Below are positions 1 to 8,542 of a DNA stretch of 64,000 nucleotides, in pieces. Location of the stretch: the NCBI GenBank assembly GCA_947499505.1, contig CANMOQ010000001.1, positions 1,036,037 through 1,100,036 on the forward strand, written 5' to 3'. Position numbers and translations under genes: made by a program. The notes beneath the pieces are model-generated. The model worked only from the letters and a program-made list of their open reading frames with translations. It was not told the origin of the DNA and searched no databases. Source of the DNA: an uncultured Erythrobacter sp. (GTDB lineage: Bacteria; Pseudomonadota; Alphaproteobacteria; Sphingomonadales; Sphingomonadaceae). Every line of letters begins with the position of its first letter. Position 1 is the stretch's first letter.

Positions 1-27
1 GCATTTTCCGTTTCGGGAGAATGCTAG

Positions 28-46
28 CGGGGCCATAAGTGCCCCG
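28..46 (-). other. Hairpin in the rpsJ downstream spacer
   Basis: The first 111 bases hold no gene. They are the spacer downstream of rpsJ on the minus strand, and the next gene of the S10 operon (expected rplC) would begin beyond the left edge. CGGGGC pairs with GCCCCG around a 7-nt loop. There is no T-tract on the minus strand, so this is more likely an intercistronic mRNA hairpin than a terminator. Confidence 0.35.
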
Positions 47-111
47 AAACTCTCGGTCAGTTTATGATGGTCCGTACCGAAGACCTCGCCCCACTAACGC
101 AGGGGATGAAA

Positions 112-423
112 TTAAGCGAGCTTAATCTCAACATTCACGCCGGCAGCCAGATCAAGTTTCATCAAAGCGTCGACCGTCTGAGCGTTAGGCTGCACGATAT
201 CGAGCAACCGCTTGAAGGTGCGCACCTCGAACTGCTCGCGCGACTTCTTGTCGATGTGCGGGCCGCGGTTCACGGTGAACTTCTCAATGCGCGTTGGCAT
301 AGGAATGGGGCCACGAATAAGAGCACCCGTACGACGTGCTGTTTCAGCGATTTCGCCAGTTGCCTGATCGAGAACGCGGTGGTCGAACGCCTTAAGGCGA
401 ATACGGATATTCTGAGCTTCCAT
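112..423 (-). CDS. rpsJ: 30S ribosomal protein S10
   Basis: Ribosomal protein S10 (103 aa) is part of the 30S head and, in other bacteria, partners NusB in antitermination. The protein begins [20 protein letters not shown], which is the family N-terminus. The reading frame stays open four codons further upstream, but the ATG at 423 matches the family start. The conserved [20 protein letters not shown] block is intact. It is the first gene of the S10 operon, which continues off the left edge. It lies downstream of tuf in the same direction but is separated from it by a strong terminator and a likely promoter of its own. Confidence 0.97.
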   Translation of the reverse strand: MEAQNIRIRLKAFDHRVLDQATGEIAETARRTGALIRGPIPMPTRIEKFTVNRGPHIDKKSREQFEVRTFKRLLDIVQPNAQTVDALMKLDLAAGVNVEIKLA

Positions 424-449
424 TACCTGTACCAATGCGAAAGAGCCAA

Positions 450-522
450 AGAGGTTTTTACACCTCTCAAAAAAGAAAAAGGCCCGCCCCGCTTATCTCC
501 GGATTTCCCGGAACGGGCGGCC
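450..522 (-). promoter_or_regulatory. Possible S10-operon leader attenuator (hairpins and U-tract)
   Basis: Read on the minus strand, GGCCGCCCG (from 522) can pair with CGGGCGGGCC-like sequence ending at 481. It is followed directly by a T-rich run, TTTTTCTTTTTT (469-480). A second small hairpin, AGAGGT/ACCTCT (450-467), follows before the rpsJ start at 423. This terminator-like hairpin sits inside the probable rpsJ 5' leader, so it could be an attenuator. S10 operons of gammaproteobacteria have leaders regulated by protein L4; any such control here is inference. Alternatively it is a second terminator catching readthrough from tuf. Confidence 0.5.
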
Positions 523-568
523 TTATAAAATTGCGTTGCCGCGAACGAATCCTCGGCCTGTGGAGGCG

Positions 569-597
569 CGTATACGGAGAGACCCGCCCTGTGGCAA
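569..597 (-). promoter_or_regulatory. Candidate sigma-70 promoter for rpsJ/S10 operon
   Basis: On the minus strand TTGCCA (592-597) and TATACG (569-574) are separated by exactly 17 bp. The site lies between the tuf terminator and rpsJ and would give a leader of about 140 nt that contains the hairpin and U-tract. Confidence 0.5.
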
Positions 598-675
598 CCC
601 CTGAATTGCGGTCATAAAAAACCGCCTCTCAAAAGCATGCATTTGGGCGCGCCAGACGCGCAACTCACCTCACAT

Positions 676-710
676 AAAAAGGGCCCGGCTCTCGCATAGA
701 GAACCGGGCC
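676..710 (-). terminator. Rho-independent terminator of tuf
   Basis: On the minus strand GGCCCGGTTCT pairs with AGAGCCGGGCC around a short loop, followed by TTTTT at 676-680. It lies 40 nt after the tuf stop codon, so the str operon probably ends here. Confidence 0.85.
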
Positions 711-748
711 ACTCTTTATCGCTGCGCCTCGTGAGAGGCGCGAAACGC

Positions 749-1939
749 TTACTTGGTGATCTTAGCAACCACGCCCGAACCAACGGTACGGCCGCCTTCA
801 CGGATCGCGAAGCGAAGACCTTGGTCCATAGCGATTGGAGCGATCAGCTTAACGTTGATCGTCACGTCATCGCCCGGCATTACCATCTCGGTGCCCTCTG
901 GGAGGATCACTTCGCCGGTCACGTCGGTGGTGCGGAAGTAGAACTGTGGACGGTAGTTCGCAAAGAATGGCGTGTGACGGCCACCCTCGTCCTTCGAAAG
1001 AACGTAAACGTTCGCTTCGAATTCCGTGTGCGGGCTAACCGAACCAGGCTTACAAAGAACCTGACCACGCTCAACTTCTTCACGGCCAACGCCGCGGATA
1101 AGTGCGCCGATGTTGTCGCCAGCTTCACCCGAGTCGAGCAGCTTGCGGAACATTTCAACGCCGGTGACGGTTGTCTTGGTGGTGTCTTTGATGCCGACGA
1201 TTTCAACTTCGTCGCCAACATTGACTTTACCGGTTTCAACACGGCCGGTCACAACAGTACCGCGGCCAGAGATCGAGAACACGTCCTCGATTGGCATCAG
1301 GAAGTCCTGATCCACTGGACGGTCTGGCTGTGGGATGTGCTCGTCAACAGACGCCATCAGAGCCTTGATCGACTCAGCGCCGATTGCTTCGTCGCGGCCT
1401 TCGAGAGCAGCAAGAGCTGAACCCTTGGTGATGGCGATGTTGTCGCCGTCAAAGCCATATTCGCTCAGCAGTTCACGAACTTCCATTTCAACGAGTTCGA
1501 GGATTTCCTCGTCGTCGACCTGGTCAACCTTGTTCATGTAAACAACCAGAGCCGGAACACCAACTTGACGAGCAAGCAGGATGTGCTCGCGAGTTTGTGG
1601 CATTGGGCCGTCAGCTGCGTTCACAACCAAGATCGCGCCGTCCATTTGCGCCGCACCAGTGATCATGTTCTTAACATAGTCAGCGTGGCCTGGGCAGTCG
1701 ACGTGTGCGTAGTGACGTGCAGCGGTTTCGTACTCAACGTGTGCAGTTGAGATCGTGATGCCGCGCTCGCGCTCTTCCGGAGCTTTGTCGATGTTTGCAA
1801 AGTCAACGGCTTCGCCGCCTGATTCTTCAGCCATCACTTTCGTGATCGCTGCAGTCAGAGTGGTTTTACCATGGTCAACGTGACCAATGGTGCCGATGTT
1901 GCAGTGCGGCTTGTTCCGCTCGAATTTTTCCTTCGCCAT
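749..1939 (-). CDS. tuf: Translation elongation factor Tu
   Basis: EF-Tu (396 aa) delivers aminoacyl-tRNA to the ribosome as a GTP complex. The G1 P-loop GHVDHGKT is at residues 19-26, followed by the DCPGH switch II motif near residue 80 and NKVD near residue 136. The C-terminal beta-barrel domains are complete and the length is exactly typical. It is the last gene of the rpsL-rpsG-fusA-tuf operon, 91 bp after fusA, and is followed by a strong terminator. Many proteobacteria carry two tuf genes; only this one is in the window. Confidence 0.98.
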   Translation of the reverse strand: MAKEKFERNKPHCNIGTIGHVDHGKTTLTAAITKVMAEESGGEAVDFANIDKAPEERERGITISTAHVEYETAARHYAHVDCPGHADYVKNMITGAAQMDGAILVVNAADGPMPQTREHILLARQVGVPALVVYMNKVDQVDDEEILELVEMEVRELLSEYGFDGDNIAITKGSALAALEGRDEAIGAESIKALMASVDEHIPQPDRPVDQDFLMPIEDVFSISGRGTVVTGRVETGKVNVGDEVEIVGIKDTTKTTVTGVEMFRKLLDSGEAGDNIGALIRGVGREEVERGQVLCKPGSVSPHTEFEANVYVLSKDEGGRHTPFFANYRPQFYFRTTDVTGEVILPEGTEMVMPGDDVTINVKLIAPIAMDQGLRFAIREGGRTVGSGVVAKITK

Positions 1940-2030
1940 GTCTCGTATAAACCTTCTATCTAAATTGAATTCCTACGGGGAAAAGGCGCGCCCGCTGAAT
2001 CAGGCGCAGCCCCTAGCCCCTGCGATCAGC

Positions 2031-4160
2031 TTAAGCAAGCTTCTCTTTGACTTCCTGTGCAACACTTGCTGGCACTTCGTCATAGTGACTGAACTGCATG
2101 GTGTATTGCGCACGGCCCTGGCTGAATGAGCGAAGCTCGTTCACGTAACCGAACATGTTTGCGAGCGGAACCATTGCTTCGACAGCTTGGGCATTGCCCC
2201 GGCTATCGGTGCCTTGGATCTGACCGCGGCGGCTGTTGAGGTCGCCGATGACGTCGCCCAGATAATCTTCCGGGGTCACCACTTCAACCTTCATCACCGG
2301 CTCAAGCAGCTTGATGCCGCCACGCTCTGCCGCTTCGCGCATCGCGCCTTTGCCGCAGATTTCGAACGCCACGGTGGACGAGTCGACATCGTGGAACGCA
2401 CCATCCGTAAGGTGGACGGTGAAATCGATGATCGGGAAGCCGATAAGGTAGCCACTGTCGGCTTGCTCACGGATCCCCTTCTCAAGCGATGGGATGTATT
2501 CCTTAGGAATGTTACCGCCCTTAATGCTATCCTCGAACACGATGCCCTGACCGCGCTCACCCGGGGTGAAGGTCGCCTTGGCACGAGCAAACTGCCCGGT
2601 ACCACCCGATTGCTTCTTGTGGGTGTAATCAATGTCGATTTCGCGGCCCAGCGATTCACGGTAAGCCACTTGCGGCGCACCGACATTCGCTTCGACCTTG
2701 AACTCACGCTTCATACGATCAACAAGAATGTCGAGGTGAAGCTCGCCCATGCCCTTGATGATCGTCTGACCGCTTTCGTGGTCAGTCGTAACGCGGAAGC
2801 TTGGATCTTCAGCAGCCAAGCGATTGAGCGCAACGCCCATCTTCTCTTGGTCGGCCTTGGTCTTAGGCTCCACAGACAATTCGATAACCGGATCCGGGAA
2901 TTCCATCCGTTCTAGAATGATCGGGTGGGCTGGATCGCAAAGCGTATCACCAGTGGTGGTCGCCTTCATGCCGGCCAATGCGACGATATCGCCCGCGAAT
3001 GCTTCTTCAATGTCCTTCCGGTCATTGGAGTGCATTTCGAGGATACGGCCGATCTTTTCCTTCTTGCCCTTCACAGAGTTCAAGACGGTGCCCTTGGCCA
3101 GTTCACCGGAATAGATGCGGGTAAAGGTCAGCGAGCCAACGAATGGATCGTTCATCACCTTAAATGCGAGCGCCGCGAACGGCACGGCATCGTCGGATGC
3201 GCGCGTATCTTCTTCGTCGGAATCAGGCTTAACACCCTTAATCGCTTCCACATCGAGCGGGCTCGGCATGTAATCGACAACCGCGTCGAGCAAAGGCTGA
3301 ACGCCCTTGTTCTTAAACGCGCTGCCGCAAAGCACGGGAACGAAGCTCTGGTTGAGCGTACCCTTACGGATCAGACCTTTCAGCGTAACCGCGTCAGGCT
3401 CAGTGCCTTCGAGGTATGCTTCCATAACGTCGTCGTCTTGCTCAACAGCAAGTTCGATCAGCTTCTCACGGTATTCAGCCGCTTCGTCAGCCATGTCCGC
3501 TGGAATCTCGCCATAGACGTATTCCGCGCCGAGATCTTCGTTCTTCCACGTGATCGAACGCTGGTTCACCAGGTCAACCAGACCCGTCAGATCGGCTTCG
3601 ATACCGATTGGCAGATACAGCACAGCCGGTGTCGCACCAAGACGCTCGATGATCGAGTTCACGCAGTACTTAAAGTCGGCACCAGTACGGTCTAACTTAT
3701 TGATAAAGCACATTCTTGGTACTTTGTACTTGTCGGCCTGGCGCCATACGGTTTCGGACTGAGGCTCCACCCCAGCGACGCCGTCAAAGCAGGCAACCGC
3801 GCCATCAAGCACGCGCAGCGAACGTTCAACTTCAATCGTGAAGTCAACGTGGCCCGGCGTATCGATGATGTTGATCCGGTGCTGAGGTGTCTTACGCAGC
3901 TCTTTCGGGTCACCCATGGGGTCCATCGTCGGATCTTCCGGGTTCCAGAAACAGGTCGTCGCAGCGGACGTAATCGTGATGCCGCGCTCTTGTTCTTGCT
4001 CCATCCAGTCCATGGTCGCAGCGCCATCATGCACTTCGCCAATCTTGTAGGACTTTCCGGTGTAATACAGGATGCGTTCGGTCGTAGTCGTCTTACCAGC
4101 ATCGATGTGAGCCATGATGCCGATATTGCGATAGCGCTCCAGCGGATACTCGCGGGCCAT
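2031..4160 (-). CDS. fusA: Translation elongation factor G
   Basis: EF-G (709 aa) drives ribosomal translocation and, with RRF, ribosome recycling. The P-loop AHIDAGKTT is at residues 17-25. The [10 protein letters not shown] effector region, DTPGHVDF and [10 protein letters not shown] follow, so this is the translocating type with a full G domain and domains II-V. The length is at the upper end of the usual range, partly because of an insertion after the switch I region ([17 protein letters not shown]). It lies between rpsG and tuf in the standard str operon order. Confidence 0.98.
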   Translation of the reverse strand: MAREYPLERYRNIGIMAHIDAGKTTTTERILYYTGKSYKIGEVHDGAATMDWMEQEQERGITITSAATTCFWNPEDPTMDPMGDPKELRKTPQHRINIIDTPGHVDFTIEVERSLRVLDGAVACFDGVAGVEPQSETVWRQADKYKVPRMCFINKLDRTGADFKYCVNSIIERLGATPAVLYLPIGIEADLTGLVDLVNQRSITWKNEDLGAEYVYGEIPADMADEAAEYREKLIELAVEQDDDVMEAYLEGTEPDAVTLKGLIRKGTLNQSFVPVLCGSAFKNKGVQPLLDAVVDYMPSPLDVEAIKGVKPDSDEEDTRASDDAVPFAALAFKVMNDPFVGSLTFTRIYSGELAKGTVLNSVKGKKEKIGRILEMHSNDRKDIEEAFAGDIVALAGMKATTTGDTLCDPAHPIILERMEFPDPVIELSVEPKTKADQEKMGVALNRLAAEDPSFRVTTDHESGQTIIKGMGELHLDILVDRMKREFKVEANVGAPQVAYRESLGREIDIDYTHKKQSGGTGQFARAKATFTPGERGQGIVFEDSIKGGNIPKEYIPSLEKGIREQADSGYLIGFPIIDFTVHLTDGAFHDVDSSTVAFEICGKGAMREAAERGGIKLLEPVMKVEVVTPEDYLGDVIGDLNSRRGQIQGTDSRGNAQAVEAMVPLANMFGYVNELRSFSQGRAQYTMQFSHYDEVPASVAQEVKEKLA

Positions 4161-4265
4161 ATCAAATTCCTCGGATAGGTTTGCGGGGGTGAACCAATGT
4201 CACCCCCATATAGTGACGTTTATGACAGCGGTAAGTCCTACCGCCGCCCATGTTACAGCGCCAGA

Positions 4266-4736
4266 TTACCAGCGATAGTGCGAGAACGCGCGGTTGGCAT
4301 CAGCCATCCGGTGCGTATCTTCACGCTTCTTCACCGCATTGCCGCGGTTGTTGGCCGCATCCAGCAGCTCGCCGGAAAGGCGCGCGCTCATGGTGGTTTC
4401 CGGACGACCGCGAGCGGCCGAGATCATCCAACGCAGCGCCAATGCCTGAGCGCGCTCTGGACGCACTTCGACAGGAACCTGGTACGTCGCACCACCAACA
4501 CGGCGGCTGCGCACTTCGACCTGCGGCTTGATGTTGTTGATCGCATCATGGAAAACCTGAAGCGGATCAGTCTTGGCCTTCGCCTCAACCGTATCAAGCG
4601 CTGAATAAACAATACCTTCCGCGGTGGACTTCTTACCGTCCAGCATCAGGTTGTTCATGAACTTCGACAGAACCTGATCACCAAACTTGGGATCCGGCAA
4701 GATAACCCGCTTTTCGGGCCTACGACGACGTGACAT
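4266..4736 (-). CDS. rpsG: 30S ribosomal protein S7
   Basis: Ribosomal protein S7 (156 aa) is a primary 16S rRNA-binding protein of the 30S head. The N-terminus [20 protein letters not shown] and the tail [17 protein letters not shown] are diagnostic, and the length is typical. It lies between rpsL (170 bp upstream) and fusA (105 bp downstream) on the same strand. The long gap to rpsL is filled by two short palindromic repeats rather than by a gene. Confidence 0.98.
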   Translation of the reverse strand: MSRRRRPEKRVILPDPKFGDQVLSKFMNNLMLDGKKSTAEGIVYSALDTVEAKAKTDPLQVFHDAINNIKPQVEVRSRRVGGATYQVPVEVRPERAQALALRWMISAARGRPETTMSARLSGELLDAANNRGNAVKKREDTHRMADANRAFSHYRW

Positions 4737-4773
4737 TGCACTTCTTCCTTATCTCGAAGCCCCCTTCCCCGAT

Positions 4774-4802
4774 CCGTCATCCTGAACTCGTTTCAGGATA
4801 AC
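4774..4802 (+). repeat. Short palindromic interspersed repeat, copy 1
   Basis: A 29-bp unit whose core is ATCCTGAA-CTCGT-TTCAGGAT, an 8-bp stem. An identical 29-bp copy lies exactly 800 bp away at 5574-5602, on the other side of rpsL. A variant in opposite orientation is at 4857-4885. Palindromes of this kind are common intergenic repeats in sphingomonads. Confidence 0.8.
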
Positions 4803-4856
4803 CCTTCAGGTCATACGAGGGCTTACATTCCTTTAGGCTTTGCGCTGGCGGAGCCG

Positions 4857-4885
4857 GTTATCCCGAAACACATTCGGGATGACGG
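4857..4885 (-). repeat. Short palindromic interspersed repeat, variant copy
   Basis: Read on the minus strand this is the same unit as 4774-4802, but with the stem ATCCCGAA-TGTGT-TTCGGGAT. A T-A pair is replaced by C-G, so pairing is kept. With copy 1 it forms an inverted pair in the rpsL-rpsG gap. Confidence 0.75.
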
Positions 4886-4906
4886 CACACGCCAACATCG
4901 CCGTGA

Positions 4907-5278
4907 TTACTTCGGACGCTTCGCGCCGTACTTCGAACGGCTTTGCTTGCGGTCCTTGACCCCTTGTGTGTCGAGCACGCCGCGCAGGACGTGGTAACGC
5001 ACACCGGGAAGATCGCGCACACGGCCGCCACGGATCAGCACAACGCTGTGTTCCTGGAGGTTATGGCCTTCGCCCGGAATGTAGGAGATGACTTCGCGCT
5101 GGTTCGTCAGGCGCACCTTGGCAACCTTACGCAGAGCGGAGTTCGGCTTCTTTGGCGTCGTTGTATAAACGCGTGTGCAAACGCCGCGCTTCTGCGGGTT
5201 TGCTTCCATCGCAGGGACCTTGGACTTGGCCTTCTGCGGAACGCGGCCCTTGCGGACCAGCTGGTTAATCGTAGGCAT
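4907..5278 (-). CDS. rpsL: 30S ribosomal protein S12 (Arg88 variant)
   Basis: S12 (123 aa) lies at the decoding centre of the 30S subunit and affects fidelity. Start [16 protein letters not shown] and motif [12 protein letters not shown] (Lys43 and Lys44) are canonical. In the second conserved loop the sequence is [13 protein letters not shown], so residue 88 is Arg (codon CGC, bases 5015-5017) where Escherichia coli and many other bacteria have Lys. Substitution of this Lys by Arg is a classic streptomycin-resistance change. It is the first gene of the str operon here; rpoC, often found upstream, is not in the neighbourhood. Confidence 0.98.
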   Translation of the reverse strand: MPTINQLVRKGRVPQKAKSKVPAMEANPQKRGVCTRVYTTTPKKPNSALRKVAKVRLTNQREVISYIPGEGHNLQEHSVVLIRGGRVRDLPGVRYHVLRGVLDTQGVKDRKQSRSKYGAKRPK

Positions 5279-5626
5279 TGAATACCTTCACCTTTTATTC
5301 TGATCCGGCGGGATTACCGGATCAGGACGCCCCTTCCGGGCGCGGAACCGGCTGCCACTTCCGCATGAAGGGGCTCGGTCCTGGCCACTGAGGCAGGCAC
5401 TTGGCTGGTCAGGTGAAGTGAATGTCTGCGCAGCAGCCAGAGGGCCGTTCGTCCTGAGCCTGCCCGAGGGCAAAAGGCCCTCGCCGACAAGCGAGCACAT
5501 GCGCAAACTGAAACACTCCACCCGGTAACAAAGCACCGGGTTACTTTGACGGCCGCCCCAACCCTCCTGAAAACCGTCATCCTGAACTCGTTTCAGGATA
5601 ACAAACGTCAGAAGAGCAAATAGAAA
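5279..5626 (-). promoter_or_regulatory. rpsL upstream region / str operon leader
   Basis: About 350 bases without a gene. They must hold the str operon promoter (minus strand), but I could not pick a convincing -35/-10 pair by eye. Visible structures are hairpins CGAGGGC-AAAAG-GCCCTCG (5465-5483) and CCCGGT-N8-ACCGGG (5521-5540), plus the palindromic repeat at 5574-5602. The purine-rich AAGGTGAAGG just before the rpsL ATG serves as ribosome binding site. Confidence 0.45.
5574..5602 (+). repeat. Short palindromic interspersed repeat, copy 2
   Basis: Identical over 29 bp to the unit at 4774-4802 and in the same orientation, so rpsL is bracketed by exact direct repeats. Confidence 0.8.
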
Positions 5627-5652
5627 AGGCCTAGCTCAAGCGAGCGAGGCCT
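5620..5652 (-). terminator. Rho-independent terminator upstream of rpsL
   Basis: On the minus strand AGGCCTCGCTC pairs with GAGCTAGGCCT (one mismatch) around a GCTT loop, followed by TTTTCTATTT. It ends transcription of whatever lies upstream on the minus strand (the small gene at 5757-6008 or its predecessor) before the str operon leader. Confidence 0.75.
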
Positions 5653-5756
5653 CCGGGACTTAACCGGCAATGTTCAGCTCTATTTGGCCGGGGTGTGCAT
5701 GCAGCACGCCTCGGATGAGCGCGCCTTTAGCGGGGGAGTGAGTGGGGGTCAAGGGA

Positions 5757-6008
5757 CTACTCTAAACGGAATGCTCCACGCTTCTCGCAATAATGGCATC
5801 GACCAATGTCTACGTATTCCAAGCTTGCCATGTGTTCTTCCGCGTCTTTCAATGATAGTCCTTCGGCTGGAAAAGAAGGATACCAACGCGTCGGTCCATT
5901 ACCTTTGTCTTGATTTTCTTGGCCTTGCCCGAAGTTAAAATGGTCGCACTCACCCTCGTGAATACGTGCTCGTTTGCTCGGAGGAATTACTTTCACAAAA
6001 TAGGCCAC
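5757..6008 (-). CDS. Small hypothetical protein, Cys/His-containing
   Basis: An 83-aa protein that I do not recognise. It starts with GTG, preceded at good distance by a strong AGGAG ribosome binding site, which argues that it is real. It contains ECDHFNF near residue 20 and GRCHYCEKR near the C-terminus, so three cysteines and nearby histidines could bind a metal; that is inference. The central part (KGNGPTRWYPSFPAEGLSLKDAEEHM) looks like folded, charged protein. It is divergent from the three-Cys gene at 6136 and lies in a region that looks lower in G+C than its neighbours, suggesting it came with that accessory segment. A terminator follows at 5620-5652. Confidence 0.6.
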   Translation of the reverse strand: MAYFVKVIPPSKRARIHEGECDHFNFGQGQENQDKGNGPTRWYPSFPAEGLSLKDAEEHMASLEYVDIGRCHYCEKRGAFRLE

Positions 6009-6135
6009 TAGCTCCTAATAAGGGCGATAAGTGGACAAACGCAAGCGGTTGTCGCGAGAGAATTCTCTGCGAGCAATACTTTCCGATTCACAGTGGAATC
6101 ACATTCTGTTAGGCGTGCTTTCGAAGGAGGCTAAC

Positions 6136-6891
6136 ATGGCGCAACAATCTTCCATAGAGTGGACCGACTTGACTTGGAATCCAGTCGTCGGTTGTTCCAT
6201 TGAGAGCGCCGGGTGCAAAAACTGCTATGCCATGCGCATGGCCGCGCGATTGCAAGCAATGGGCCACGATAAATACAAGGGGCTCACGAAGCGATCAAAA
6301 CGAGGCGCAGTGTGGACCGACAAGGTTAGATGTCACGAAGGCTCAGTCGAGATTCCGCTGACGTGGAAGAAGCCTCGCCGGGTTTTCGTTAATTCAATGT
6401 CCGACCTGTTCCATCCCGATGTGCCAAAAGACTTTGTCCGCCGCATTTGGGACGTGATGGGCCAAACGCCGCAGCATCACTACCAAATCCTGACCAAGCG
6501 GCCTCACCGGATGGCCGAACTGCTGCAAAAAGTCTCGCCAGAGCCACTTGCCAATGTCTGGCTAGGCACAAGTGTAGAGGATAGCCGAGTCATTGAACGC
6601 ATGGACCAATTGCGCGACGTTCCCGCGAGCGTTCGGTTCATTTCGTTCGAACCTTTGATCGGCGATGTGGGATGCGTTGACCTCACCGGCATACATTGGG
6701 CGATCGTCGGCGGAGAAAGCGGGCCGCGCTCACGCCCAATGGCCGAGGAGTGGGTCGAGAGCATCCTTGATCAGTGCTTGGATTCGGGGACGGCATTCTT
6801 TTTTAAACAGTGGGGCGGGGTCAACAAGAAGAAGGCCGGTCGCGTACTTAGAGGCCAGACCTTTGATGAGATGCCAGCTTATACTTTTTGA
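6136..6891 (+). CDS. Three-Cys-motif protein, phage Gp37/Gp68 (DUF5131) family
   Basis: A 251-aa member of the Gp37/Gp68 family. The start at 6136 is chosen because AAGGAGG lies 5 nt upstream; the frame is open further upstream without support. N-terminal IEWTDLTWNPVVGC is the family signature. Cysteines at residues 20, 27 and 30 (C-X6-C-X2-C) form the 'three-Cys' motif, a spacing reminiscent of but different from radical SAM enzymes. Further conserved stretches are FVNSMSDLFH, ILTKRPHRM, WLGTSVED, FISFEPLIG and VGGESGPRSRPM. It converges with tcmP, overlapping it by 44 bp tail to tail. The biochemical function of the family is not established to my knowledge; members occur in phages and accessory islands. 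Confidence 0.9.
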   Translation: MAQQSSIEWTDLTWNPVVGCSIESAGCKNCYAMRMAARLQAMGHDKYKGLTKRSKRGAVWTDKVRCHEGSVEIPLTWKKPRRVFVNSMSDLFHPDVPKDFVRRIWDVMGQTPQHHYQILTKRPHRMAELLQKVSPEPLANVWLGTSVEDSRVIERMDQLRDVPASVRFISFEPLIGDVGCVDLTGIHWAIVGGESGPRSRPMAEEWVESILDQCLDSGTAFFFKQWGGVNKKKAGRVLRGQTFDEMPAYTF

Positions 6892-7777
6892 TCACCCAAT
6901 CAGCGCCCTTCTTGATTAAGGCGCGCGCCTTCGGGGAAGGGTTATTGCTCATGCAATAAAGCAAAAAGTGATCGTCCATCGTTCCGACAGCCAATGGGAG
7001 CGGATCAGATACGTAGCCCGTGAACAGGGATTCCAGTCTTCGCCGATGATAGGCCGCAACATCTTCTTTTGTGGCCTTCCGATCGGTTCTTGCGAAGAGG
7101 TCTCCAAACATATCGGTCCCCTCCTTCATCTCGTAGAATTCTGACTCCCAGTCCTGTGTACCGAAGTACCGGACCAGAGCATTTCGCTTTGAGTCGTCGA
7201 GCTTTGAATGATCGTGGCAGACCTGCCGTACTACTCCCCCAAGATTGGCCAGAAACCAAACGTCCGCTTTCTGGCACTCTGCGAGGCATTGCAGCGTTTC
7301 CCAACGAACCTCGAAACCATAGGGATCAAGAAAGACCAATGCTCTAGGAGTGCCACTGGAAAAATCATTCTGAGTCCAGCGGCCCGAGCCGAACTCCTTT
7401 TGGATGTATGCGTTAGCATCCTCGGCTATGACAACTGCATCTTTGTTTGGGTATTTGCCACAGAGCTCTTCCAATGCCTTCACATGGCTAGGCTTCATGT
7501 CGCCGAACCGATAGTGGTCGAAGGGTGGGTTTATTGTGAGCGCTCGAGAAGCGCTTCCCGGATAGGTTCTTTCAATTTCGGTCAGTGGTGTTCCGTCGAG
7601 CAGACCGCCCGCCATCTCGGTCTCGACTCTTTCGCCAGTACCCGCAAAAGGATCGACATACCAAAGATCAAAGCGAGATCGGATGGCCCCCGTAAAGAAC
7701 TGGCTATACGCGCTAATCGCGGCCAACTTGAGTTCAGTCCAAGAACCTCCGAACTTGTGCTTGGGCTTTTTCGCCAT
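6848..7777 (-). CDS. tcmP: Three-Cys-motif partner protein TcmP
   Basis: A 309-aa protein of the TcmP family, named for constant association with the Gp37/Gp68 three-Cys protein, here its convergent neighbour. Residues 39-51 read LWYVDPFAGTGER-V, a glycine-rich SAM-binding-like loop, and residues 149-154 read FLDPYG, resembling the (D/N)PP(Y/F) motif of nucleic-acid methyltransferases. A methyltransferase-like fold is therefore likely; substrate unknown. The N-terminus KHKFGGSWTELKL is typical of the family. Its 3' end overlaps the partner gene by 44 bp, so expression of the two could interfere at the RNA level. Neighbouring repeats and an apparently lower G+C suggest horizontal acquisition. 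Confidence 0.88.
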   Translation of the reverse strand: MAKKPKHKFGGSWTELKLAAISAYSQFFTGAIRSRFDLWYVDPFAGTGERVETEMAGGLLDGTPLTEIERTYPGSASRALTINPPFDHYRFGDMKPSHVKALEELCGKYPNKDAVVIAEDANAYIQKEFGSGRWTQNDFSSGTPRALVFLDPYGFEVRWETLQCLAECQKADVWFLANLGGVVRQVCHDHSKLDDSKRNALVRYFGTQDWESEFYEMKEGTDMFGDLFARTDRKATKEDVAAYHRRRLESLFTGYVSDPLPLAVGTMDDHFLLYCMSNNPSPKARALIKKGADWVIKKYKLASHQRSGL

Positions 7778-7969
7778 AACGCGAATACTTCAATGAAATT
7801 CAACGGTAGTCAACACGATCACAAGGAGAAATCACCGAAATGGGGAAAAATTTCTTAATAGAGTCATTTTTGTGATTAAAAAATTCATTTTCCAAGTTCT
7901 CGGGAATCTGCATATTAAGGTGGGTGTCAAAGAGCACTCCCCAACTCACCAACAAAGAGTCCTTGTTTT

Positions 7970-8070
7970 CCGCAAGCGCATCCGCGCTCGCGATATCCTC
8001 GCGCCTTCGGCGCTGCGGGCGCCCGGTCGGGCTTGCGGTCCGCTGGGCGCGGACCGGACCATTCCCGGCC
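7970..8070 (-). repeat. Four-hairpin repeat, copy A
   Basis: On the minus strand, in order: CTGGCCGGGAATGG; hairpin 1 GGTCCGC-GCCCA-GCGGACC; linker GCAAG; hairpin 2 GCCC-GACC-GGGC; GCCCGCAGC; hairpin 3 GCGCC-GAA-GGCGC; GAGGATATCGCG; hairpin 4 AGCGC-GGAT-GCGCT; TGCGG. It points away from copy B and forms a long inverted repeat with it. The 7778-8773 interval holds no convincing gene and consists largely of such copies. Confidence 0.85.
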
Positions 8071-8105
8071 AGCGGCCTAGAGCGATGACGCTTGGTACTT
8101 TATCG

Positions 8106-8220
8106 CTGGCTTGGTGGCGGAGCACGGCGCGCAGCGCCGCAAGGCCCTTGTGGCCGCCCGCAGCGATGCGCCTGAAAGGCGCGTGAGCGAGGATATCGCG
8201 AGCGCGGATGCGCTTGCGGA
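8106..8220 (+). repeat. Four-hairpin repeat, copy B
   Basis: Starts CTGGCTTGG. Hairpin 1 CGGCGC-GCA-GCGCCG; GCAAG; hairpin 2 GGCC-CTTGT-GGCC; CGCCCGCAGCGA; hairpin 3 GCGCCT-GAA-AGGCGC; GTGAGCGAGGATATCGCG; hairpin 4 AGCGC-GGAT-GCGCT; TGCGG. Hairpin 4 and its linker equal those of copy A, while hairpins 1-3 differ in sequence but still pair. Confidence 0.87.
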
Positions 8221-8364
8221 ACACAAAAACTCATCCCCTCTTGGCTCACCCCATCGAGATTGCGCCCAGCCTCTTGGTGCCTCCCACCAATCTCGCGCCC
8301 AGACGCCTGAGTTATTTGTTTACGCGCTGGCGCTGCGCGCCGTCTACGCCTGCGGCTCCGACTC

Positions 8365-8500
8365 CAAACGCCGGGCGCGACGCATCCGCGTCGCTTGGCT
8401 TTCCTCGCATAAGCTCGGGCGGGCGGGCGGCGTTGTCCTCGCTTCGCTCGTTCAGCTTCGCTTCGCGGTCTGCTGGTCGCGGACCGGACCATTCCCGGCC
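8365..8500 (-). repeat. Four-hairpin repeat, variant copy G
   Basis: On the minus strand it begins like copy A (GGCCGGGAATGGTCCGG). The middle is replaced by an AAGCTGAACGAGCGAAGCGA-type module also seen in copy F, then GCGAGGAAAGCCAAG and hairpin 4 GCGACGC-GGAT-GCGTCGC. Only hairpin 4 is clearly conserved, so the family appears modular. Confidence 0.65.
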
Positions 8501-8542
8501 ACCTTTCATTTTCCTACTTGGCTGTTTTTTGCTTTGGTCCCT

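Noticed and set aside
2925..3695. 256-codon plus-strand frame inside fusA
   Set aside because: Shadow of fusA; no start signals.
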